From Deinococcus sp. (lineage in GTDB: Bacteria; Deinococcota; Deinococci; Deinococcales; Deinococcaceae): 5,110 nucleotides of DNA. This document shows, one piece after another, positions 1 through 4,443 of the stretch (its first letter is position 1; the number at the start of each line of letters is the position of its first letter). The notes beneath the pieces were generated by a model. It saw nothing but the letters and a program-made list of their open reading frames with translations, was not told the origin of the DNA and did not search any database. The stretch is from contig NZ_JAGLBG010000128.1 of the NCBI RefSeq assembly GCF_018260405.1, forward strand, positions 1 through 5,110, read 5' to 3'. The position numbers were made by a program, and so were the translations under genes.

Positions 1-74
1 GTTGAAAGCGGCGCAGCCATGTTGGTACATGCGTAGGCACAGCGCTGGCGTGGGCCGCTGCGCCGTGCTGATGA

Positions 75-108
75 CAGCAGCCTGCTGAAGCCAGCAGCCT
101 GCTGAAGC
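75..108. repeat. Perfect 17-bp tandem duplication
   Basis: The unit CAGCAGCCTGCTGAAGC occurs twice back to back (75-91 and 92-108), and a further CAG follows after one C. Each unit contains the dyad CAGCAG-C-CTGCTG, so either copy can fold on itself or pair with the other. It lies 25-58 bases beyond the stop of the leftward thioesterase gene. No T-run follows on either strand, so it is not a classic terminator. The rest of 1-132 has no supported gene: the open frames are short and lack start signals. A leftward gene running off the window edge cannot be excluded. Confidence 0.85.
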
Positions 109-132
109 CAGGTGCGCAACCCTGGCCCTACT

Positions 133-567
133 CTAGGCTTTTGCCTGTGCCTGCTGGCGCTGCGCCCAGCGCTCCCGCAGCGCTGCGAAGTTGTCGTCTA
201 TGCGGGCCTGCGGCAAGATGACCTGGGTGGTGCGGCCCGCGCCGATCTCATCGCCCAGTTCGTTGGTCGCCCGCATCGCCGCGTAGATGCGCCGCCCTTC
301 CTGGCGCTCAAAGGTGGCGGTAATGGTCACGGTCATACCTGGTAAGGCCGAGGCGGTATGCCGCACCTCGACCTCCGAGCCTATGCCGCCTTCGCCGCGT
401 TCCAGGTACGGCAAAATAATCTTGCGCCCGGCTTCTTCAAAATGTTTAGCCATCCAGTAGGTGGCGTAAACTGGATGCACCTGGCCGAGTTCGCCGAAAT
501 TGACCGTCATCTCGTCGGTGACCTGCGCGAGCAGGGTCTGCGTAAAACCTTCTGGAATGGGCCGCAT
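133..567 (-). CDS. FlK-like hotdog-fold acyl-CoA thioesterase
   Basis: This 144-residue protein has the length and pattern of a single-domain hotdog thioesterase, which hydrolyses an acyl-CoA to acid and CoA in the cytoplasm. It matches my recollection of fluoroacetyl-CoA thioesterase FlK, especially over residues 33-78 (VYAT...PYLERGEGGIGS...RHTA...PGM). The FlK triad Thr42/Glu50/His76 corresponds to Thr36, Glu44 and His70 with identical spacing, and the conserved glycine falls at Gly63. The position of FlK's gating Phe36 is Val30 here, so fluoroacetyl-CoA is probably not the substrate. The hydrophilic tail after residue 120 is rich in Gln, Arg and Ala. The ATG at 565-567 is preceded by TAGGTT at the ideal leaderless distance, with only a weak AGGGG nearby. 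The gene is monocistronic within the window and divergent from the BrkB-like gene. The fold and class are confident; the substrate is unknown. Confidence 0.85.
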   Translation of the reverse strand: MRPIPEGFTQTLLAQVTDEMTVNFGELGQVHPVYATYWMAKHFEEAGRKIILPYLERGEGGIGSEVEVRHTASALPGMTVTITATFERQEGRRIYAAMRATNELGDEIGAGRTTQVILPQARIDDNFAALRERWAQRQQAQAKA

Positions 568-573
568 GCCCCT

Positions 574-579
574 AACCTA
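574..579 (-). promoter_or_regulatory. Candidate -10 box (TAGGTT) of the thioesterase gene
   Basis: Read on the minus strand, TAGGTT fits the TANNNT -10 consensus and occupies -12 to -7 relative to the A of the ATG. Transcription would then start at or next to the start codon, giving a leaderless mRNA. No convincing TTGACA-like -35 is seen 17-18 bases upstream, where a dyad (587-602) lies instead. Confidence 0.5.
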
Positions 580-619
580 GAGCAGTTGGCCCAAAAAGGC
601 CACGTTGTTTAGAGCAGTT
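578..619. promoter_or_regulatory. Possible operator: direct repeats flanking a dyad
   Basis: TAGAGCAGTT occurs at 578-587 and again, identically, at 610-619. The copies are 32 bases apart, close to three helical turns. Between them lies the inverted repeat TGGCC-N6-GGCCA (587-602). The first repeat overlaps the candidate -10 of the leftward thioesterase gene and the dyad covers its -20 to -35 region, so a bound protein could block that promoter. The repeats and positions are visible; the regulatory role is inference. Confidence 0.4.
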
Positions 620-748
620 CGGTGACTGGTAGTGAGCAGCGGGCAAAAGAGGGCTACTGCGCCTGACGGTTGAGGGCTAAACGAAAGGGGGAGAGGCTTT
701 TGCGCCGCCTGAATCAGGGGGGCTGGCGGTGTACCGGGACTCCCGCAG

Positions 749-808
749 CTGTACGGTGCTTTTCTGTACGGGCCTTTCCTGTATGGGCCTTTTCTGAACC
801 CAGCCTTC
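749..808. repeat. 15-bp tandem repeat, three copies plus a degenerate fourth
   Basis: Units are CTGTACGGTGCTTTT (749-763), CTGTACGGGCCTTTC (764-778), CTGTATGGGCCTTTT (779-793) and the decayed CTGAACCCAGCCTTC (794-808). The first three differ from one another at only two to four positions. The array ends about 36 bases before the inferred transcription start of the BrkB-like gene, just upstream of where a -35 would lie. On the minus strand it reads as a five-residue repeat (RKGPY), but nothing else suggests coding. It may be a protein-binding array or simple slippage. Confidence 0.8.
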
Positions 809-832
809 ACGCCTGTTGGTGGGAGGCCCTTA

Positions 833-838
833 TAGACT
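833..838 (+). promoter_or_regulatory. Candidate -10 box (TAGACT) of the BrkB-like gene
   Basis: TAGACT matches TANNNT and occupies -12 to -7 relative to the GTG at 845, the textbook spacing for a transcript beginning on the start codon itself. The overlapping TATAGA (831-836) is an alternative reading. No clear -35 is visible at 17-18 bases upstream. Confidence 0.5.
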
Positions 839-844
839 GCGGAG

Positions 845-2029
845 GTGAATACCGTTGCCCTGAAGCCCGCCAATCTCTTTTCTATGACGCGTGAGGCGGT
901 GCTGGCCTTCGGGCAGGACAAAGCCCCGCGCCTGTCGGCGGCCATCGCCTACTACGCTATGTTTAGTATCGCGCCGCTCCTGCTGTTTGCCGTGGCGATT
1001 GCTGGACGCTTTCTGACTGACCAAACCGTGCTTGATCAGCTGTTCGGGCCGGGCGGCATGATTTCCCAGAACCTAGGAGAAAAGACCGCCGGTTACCTCA
1101 AAAGTATCGTGCCCGACACCGCCACCCTGGCCAAAGGCACCTTGACGGCTAGTTTGGTCGGCTTCGTGACCCTGTTTATGGGGGCCACCGGGTTGTTTGT
1201 GCAGCTGCAAGACGCCCTGAACAGCATGTGGGGCGCGGATCCGGCCCCACCACAGGGCATCGCCGCCGTTGCCAAGACCCGCTTGACCTCGTTTCTGTTG
1301 ATTCTGGCTATCGGACTGATTCTGCTGATGTTCCTGGGCCTCAATACCTATCTGTCGGCCATCGCGCAGAACCTCGGAGACCGCTTTGGGGTCGGGGCGT
1401 TCGCGGTGCGCTTTCTGACCTTCGCGCTATCCACCTTTTTCCTGACCTGGGTGTTCGCGGCCATCTTCAAGTTCCTGCCGTCGGTGAAGCTGGAATGGTC
1501 CGAAGTGATCGTCGGCGGCGCGATTACCGCCCTGCTGTTTACCATTGGCCAGCTGCTCATTGGCATCTATTTCGGGCGGGCCGCGCCCGGCAGCGCGTTC
1601 GGGGCAGCGGGCACACTGGTGGCGCTGCTCCTCTGGATTTATTACAGCGCGATGATCTTTTTCTTTGGGGCCGAAGTGACCTGGGTGTACTCGCAGAAAT
1701 TCGGTACACGCGCCGGGGGTGCGGCTAACGCTGCCAAAAAGGCCGCGCTGAACGCCGCCGGAGCCAAAATCGACATGACCCCCGGCCAGCAGGAGCTGGA
1801 AGCCATTGCCAATGCCCAGAAGCCCGTCAAGGATTCGCGTAACCGGGTGCTTGGTGTGCCGACTCCGCAGCTGCCGCGTGTGCTGCCGCAGGTGCCGAGC
1901 CGCGCCGAGGGCCGGATACTGCCCAGCATACCGGGGGCGCTGTGGGCGGCCTTCAGCGCTGTTATGGCCATTCCAGCCGTCATCGTTTTACGGGCGCTCG
2001 GTCTAACCGGGGGAACGCGCAAAAAATAA
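845..2029 (+). CDS. YihY/BrkB-family inner-membrane protein with extended C-terminus
   Basis: This 394-residue protein belongs to the YihY/virulence factor BrkB family of multipass inner-membrane proteins, whose molecular function is not firmly known. Hydrophobic segments lie near residues 32-56, 100-121, 147-172, 186-210, 220-243 and 254-281, the usual six. Family hallmarks are AIAYYAMFSIAPLLLF (33-48) and the late GTLVALLLWIYYSAMIFFFGAEVTW stretch at 256-280. Unusually, about 110 residues follow: an Ala-rich linker, a Pro-rich segment (338-363) and a seventh hydrophobic stretch (364-387), ending in TRKK. E. coli YihY is about 290 residues. The GTG at 845 overlaps a GGAGG (841-845), too close to act as its ribosome site, but TAGACT seven bases upstream fits leaderless initiation. 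The in-frame ATG at 884 has no ribosome site but would keep all six core helices. A strong terminator follows, so the gene is probably monocistronic. Confidence 0.88.
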   Translation: MNTVALKPANLFSMTREAVLAFGQDKAPRLSAAIAYYAMFSIAPLLLFAVAIAGRFLTDQTVLDQLFGPGGMISQNLGEKTAGYLKSIVPDTATLAKGTLTASLVGFVTLFMGATGLFVQLQDALNSMWGADPAPPQGIAAVAKTRLTSFLLILAIGLILLMFLGLNTYLSAIAQNLGDRFGVGAFAVRFLTFALSTFFLTWVFAAIFKFLPSVKLEWSEVIVGGAITALLFTIGQLLIGIYFGRAAPGSAFGAAGTLVALLLWIYYSAMIFFFGAEVTWVYSQKFGTRAGGAANAAKKAALNAAGAKIDMTPGQQELEAIANAQKPVKDSRNRVLGVPTPQLPRVLPQVPSRAEGRILPSIPGALWAAFSAVMAIPAVIVLRALGLTGGTRKK

Positions 2030-2047
2030 ACCGGCCTTCCAGACAGA

Positions 2048-2083
2048 GGAGAGCTTGCGCTATCAGCAACTCTCCCTTTTTTT
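2048..2083 (+). terminator. Rho-independent terminator of the BrkB-like gene
   Basis: The stem GGAGAG (2048-2053) pairs with CTCTCC (2070-2075). After a bulged C, TTGC (2055-2058) pairs with GCAA (2066-2069), closing a seven-base loop. One C and seven T's (2077-2083) follow. It begins 18 bases after the BrkB-like stop. The T-run is only on the plus strand; the opposing amidase transcript could use the same hairpin only weakly, and no separate terminator for it is evident in 2084-2165. Confidence 0.9.
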
Positions 2084-2165
2084 GTGCCTGCCCGTTGCCT
2101 CTGATACGGACTGCCTTCTGTTTCGTTAACGCCCTTTAAGGTAGGTTCATCTGCCTTCACAGTGT

Positions 2166-3275
2166 TCAATCTATGTGCAGGAAATCGAGAATCGCTTGGG
2201 CAATTCCACGGGCAATTTTGGCGCGGTAGGCCGGTGTTGCCAGTAGAGGGCCTTCGCGCTGGCTGCTGCCGAACCCGATTTCGGTCAGGATGGCAGCGGT
2301 GCGGGGGTCACGGATGACATAAAAGGCGTCGGTGTGTACCCCCCGGTTGGCCGCGCCCGTGGTGGCAAGCAGACTGTGCTGCACCTTCTGGGCCAGCTGT
2401 CTGGAAAAGGCGACTTTGGCCTGCGCCAGAATGTCACCAAGCATACTTTGGGCTTTGTCGGCGGCCTTGCGGGTCAGGTTGCGTCCCACCGATCCCCCGC
2501 CGTTTTCGGCCACTGCCAGGCTGCGGTTGCTGCCCGAAAGAGGCTCCCCGAAATAATAGGTTTCGATGCCCTCGGCTCCGGCAGAGTCGCCCGCGTTCAC
2601 ATGAATGCTGATGTAAGCGGCCACCTTGTCGGTTTTAGCGAGATTCGAGCGCATATCGAGGTCGGTGGCCTTGTCCGCGCTGAGATGGCGGTCTGTGTCG
2701 CGGGTCATGACTACGTCCACCCCTTTGGCTCGCAGCAGGTCACGTACTCGCAGCCCAACATCGAGGGTCACGTCTTCTTCGCGGACCCAGAGACTGGTCA
2801 TACCCGGATCGACGCCGCCGTGTCCAGGGTCGATCACCACACGGGGCCGGGCCGCCGCGCGGCTGCTGGCTGGGCGGATCACGGCCCCGTGCGGCCGGGG
2901 AGCGCCCTTTATTTGGGCAGTTTCTTGCTGGCGCGGCACATCGATGATCAGGCGGGCGGGTTCTTTTCCGGTGGCGGCCAGCACCTTCGCGGTGGCTTTA
3001 CGGTAGCCAGGAGCCAGCGCCACAGTCACGGTTCTGCCCTTTACAGCGTAGGCGCTGACCCCCACCGCGTGCAGCTGGCCGCGCCCCGGCTGGAGGCCCA
3101 CGCCGACCTTGACCGTCACATGCTGCCCGCCCAGGCTGGTCGAGATAGCCGCCGCTCTGGGCAGCGGAAACACGACGCGCGTAAAGCTGTCATGCACCCC
3201 CACGCGGGGCGCGGCCAGAGCCGCCGGGGAGAGCAGCGATAGAGCGAGGCAGACGAACAGGGCAGCAGACTTCAC
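2166..3275 (-). CDS. Secreted N-acetylmuramoyl-L-alanine amidase (Amidase_3, AMIN-like N-terminus)
   Basis: This 369-residue enzyme should cleave the amide bond between N-acetylmuramic acid and L-Ala in peptidoglycan, in the periplasm, during cell separation or wall remodelling. A signal peptide is clear: Lys2, a hydrophobic core and ALA|AP after about residue 21. Residues 24-115 resemble an AMIN domain (FTRVVFPL... LIIDVP), followed by a basic Ala/Pro-rich linker (116-144). The catalytic domain begins with RVVIDPGHGGVDPG. Zinc ligands are His152, Glu166 and His225 (SIHVNA), and the catalytic Glu is Glu332 (LTEIGF). Residues about 244-298 form an insert at the position of the autoinhibitory helix in AmiA/B/C-type enzymes. 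The start is a GTG at 3273-3275 directly before the signal peptide; it has no Shine-Dalgarno site but has a TAGACT upstream. It is divergent from the OstA-like gene and convergent with the BrkB-like gene. It looks complete and intact. Confidence 0.93.
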   Translation of the reverse strand: MKSAALFVCLALSLLSPAALAAPRVGVHDSFTRVVFPLPRAAAISTSLGGQHVTVKVGVGLQPGRGQLHAVGVSAYAVKGRTVTVALAPGYRKATAKVLAATGKEPARLIIDVPRQQETAQIKGAPRPHGAVIRPASSRAAARPRVVIDPGHGGVDPGMTSLWVREEDVTLDVGLRVRDLLRAKGVDVVMTRDTDRHLSADKATDLDMRSNLAKTDKVAAYISIHVNAGDSAGAEGIETYYFGEPLSGSNRSLAVAENGGGSVGRNLTRKAADKAQSMLGDILAQAKVAFSRQLAQKVQHSLLATTGAANRGVHTDAFYVIRDPRTAAILTEIGFGSSQREGPLLATPAYRAKIARGIAQAILDFLHID

Positions 3276-3284
3276 AACGTCTTA

Positions 3285-3290
3285 AGTCTA
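3285..3290 (-). promoter_or_regulatory. Candidate -10 box (TAGACT) of the amidase gene
   Basis: On the minus strand TAGACT, the same hexamer as at the BrkB-like gene, lies at -15 to -10 from the GTG start. A start site about seven bases downstream would give a leader of zero to three bases. There is no purine-rich ribosome site before the GTG. Confidence 0.4.
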
Positions 3291-3366
3291 GATCAAGTGC
3301 TGAAGCTTTGCCGGGGGACTCCCCAGCGATTCCAGCACAGTCGGGAAGCGACCAGGCCCCATTCTG

Positions 3367-3392
3367 GGTGCCGCTTTGGTCAAGAGGGCACC
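3367..3392. repeat. Inverted repeat GGTGCC-N14-GGCACC
   Basis: GGTGCC at 3367-3372 is the perfect complement of GGCACC at 3387-3392, with a 14-base loop that can add a short CTT/AAG pairing. No T-run follows. It sits in the noncoding divergent region between the amidase and OstA-like starts, about 90 bases upstream of the amidase GTG, and could be a binding site or a chance GC-rich dyad. Confidence 0.35.
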
Positions 3393-3417
3393 ACCTGCGC
3401 TTGCATAACGCCCAACT

Positions 3418-3439
3418 GACAGTGCCGGGACAGTGCTGG
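3418..3439. repeat. 11-bp tandem repeat in the divergent control region
   Basis: GACAGTGCCGG (3418-3428) is followed directly by GACAGTGCTGG (3429-3439), with one mismatch. The 11-base period is about one helical turn, so two protein monomers would lie on the same face of the DNA. Function is unknown. Confidence 0.5.
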
Positions 3440-3473
3440 GCGGGGGAGACTGGGTCGCCCCGGCAAGCTGAAA

Positions 3474-3486
3474 CGAGTCTGACTCG
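3474..3486. promoter_or_regulatory. Perfect 13-bp dyad CGAGTC-T-GACTCG, possible operator
   Basis: The arms CGAGTC (3474-3479) and GACTCG (3481-3486) are perfectly complementary around a single T. The site ends 41 bases upstream of the candidate -10 of the OstA-like gene. A short perfect palindrome in a promoter region suits a dimeric regulator, but no regulator gene is in the window to support this. Confidence 0.35.
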
Positions 3487-3527
3487 GGCGCTCACGTCCA
3501 GCACAACCCACAGGGCGGGGGTGGGGG

Positions 3528-3533
3528 TAAGCT
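3528..3533 (+). promoter_or_regulatory. Candidate -10 box (TAAGCT) of the OstA-like gene
   Basis: TAAGCT matches TANNNT at -14 to -9 from the ATG at 3542. A start site about seven to eight bases downstream would leave a leader of at most one or two bases. The surrounding G-rich run offers no well placed AGGAGG. No -35 is recognised. Confidence 0.4.
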
Positions 3534-3541
3534 GGGCCGGT

Positions 3542-4189
3542 ATGAAGCCCAACCCTCTTTTTCCCCTGCTCACCTCGCTGACCCTGGCGTGGCTGCCCAG
3601 TCAGGCCCAGGCCATGAGCTTCGGCGGCCTGACTGTGACCCCGCGCGGCGCACAGAACCTGAACCTGGAAACCGGGGCCACCGATCTGCCCTCGGGCGGC
3701 ACCGCCACCGATACCAGAGGCGGAATGGTGCTGAGCGGCGCAAAAATGCAGCTGAAACCCGACGATTCTCTGGTGGCCCAGAACGCTACGCTCAAGACAA
3801 AGCAGGGCGGCGTGCTGAAGGCCAATAACGTGGTTTACGACCTGAAAAGCGGCACCGCCAGCGCCAGTGGCAACGTCAGTTACTCGGATGCCCGCGTGAA
3901 GGAGCTGACGGCGGAGACCATTGTTCTGTACGTCCGCAGCGGCTTTGTGGTGGCTTCGGGCGGCGTCAAGGCCAGCCAGCCGGACATGAGCGGGAATACC
4001 CTGATCTTTGACCCTTTCACTATGCGCTCGGTGCTCACCGGCCCCTTCAGTGTCAATACCCGCTACGGCCACCCCAAGGGGGCGCTGGGCACGAAGATCA
4101 TGCTCACTTTCGGCGGCAGTAGCCTGATCAGCGCCAACACCAACCCCAGCCCGGACGATCTGGCCCGTTTTGCGCCGTATCTCAAATAG
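3542..4189 (+). CDS. Secreted OstA/LptA-like protein
   Basis: This 215-residue protein starts with a signal peptide (Lys2, hydrophobic stretch to about residue 18, cleavage AQA|MS after 24). From about residue 62 to 145 it shows the repeated strand pattern of the OstA/LptA beta-jellyroll fold: SGAKMQLKPDDSLVAQNATL, then LKANNVVYDLKSGTASASGNVSYSD, then LTAETIVLYVRSGFVVASGGV. The repeating turns (NNVVYDLKSG, ASASGNV, VASGGV) are typical. In LPS-making bacteria LptA bridges the periplasm to carry LPS; in a Deinococcus, which lacks classical LPS, the cargo is unknown and may be another envelope lipid. The ATG at 3542 was chosen because it directly precedes the signal peptide; the frame is open upstream to a TTG at 3308, but those 78 residues look noncoding. 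No lptB, lptC or lptD lies in the window. Fold confident, role inferred. Confidence 0.82.
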   Translation: MKPNPLFPLLTSLTLAWLPSQAQAMSFGGLTVTPRGAQNLNLETGATDLPSGGTATDTRGGMVLSGAKMQLKPDDSLVAQNATLKTKQGGVLKANNVVYDLKSGTASASGNVSYSDARVKELTAETIVLYVRSGFVVASGGVKASQPDMSGNTLIFDPFTMRSVLTGPFSVNTRYGHPKGALGTKIMLTFGGSSLISANTNPSPDDLARFAPYLK

Positions 4190-4341
4190 TCTCCCGGAAT
4201 CTTTGCCCCGCTACAGCAATGTAAAGCTCAGTTAACTTGTCTGGGACGTCATTCGCGTGACCTCGCCCTGCCAAGTTCCTACCTCTCGCAGTGTGAGCTG
4301 TGCCAGTTTCCCGTGAGGGTGGAGAAGCTAAAAACCTCCTG

Positions 4342-4370
4342 TTGACGCGCACTGTCTTGGCAGAAATACA
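4342..4370 (+). promoter_or_regulatory. Possible upstream promoter for purB (TTGACG-N17-AATACA)
   Basis: TTGACG at 4342-4347 is the only good sigma-70-like -35 seen before purB. Seventeen bases later comes AATACA (4365-4370), a poor -10 sharing three positions with TATAAT. It would give a leader of roughly 65-70 bases. The remaining noncoding stretch 4190-4443 shows no convincing terminator for the OstA-like gene and no recognisable riboswitch. Confidence 0.25.
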
Positions 4371-4429
4371 GACGGTTGCAAGCTCCTGGCGAATAGCCCG
4401 CACGTTAAATAACCGCGTCGGCCTTGGGA

Positions 4430-4435
4430 TAGGCT
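4430..4435 (+). promoter_or_regulatory. Candidate -10 box (TAGGCT) of purB
   Basis: TAGGCT fits TANNNT at -14 to -9 from the purB ATG, matching the geometry at the other genes of the window. The alternative is translation from a leader using the weak TAGG at 4437-4440, only three bases from the ATG. Confidence 0.35.
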
Positions 4436-4443
4436 GTAGGCCG

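Noticed and set aside
1..30. Possible start of a leftward gene (ATG at 18-20 or 28-30 on the minus strand)
   Set aside because: Only 6-10 codons are visible, with no ribosome site or clear -10 box; it cannot be judged from this window.
577..945. Minus-strand open frame of 122 codons containing an RKGPY repeat
   Set aside because: The five-residue repeat is just the 15-bp DNA array read in frame. The frame overlaps the start of the BrkB-like gene, has low-complexity content and shows no family resemblance.
2110..2158. Direct repeat CTGCCTTC in the convergent intergenic region
   Set aside because: An 8-base match in a short region, with no other structure or fitting promoter, is likely chance.
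2334..3242. Long plus-strand open frame (302 codons) opposite the amidase gene
   Set aside because: It lies wholly within a well supported amidase gene on the other strand, resembles no family and is rich in His, Arg and Gly, as expected of an antisense shadow in GC-rich DNA.
3308..3541. 78-residue N-terminal extension of the OstA-like protein from a TTG at 3308
   Set aside because: It would bury the signal peptide in the middle of the protein, and its composition is unlike the mature part; the ATG at 3542 is the sensible start.
4190..4443. Purine riboswitch or terminator ahead of purB
   Set aside because: No conserved riboswitch core or GC hairpin with a T-run was found; the short pairings (TTGC/GCAA near 4204, GTCA/TGAC near 4250) are too weak.
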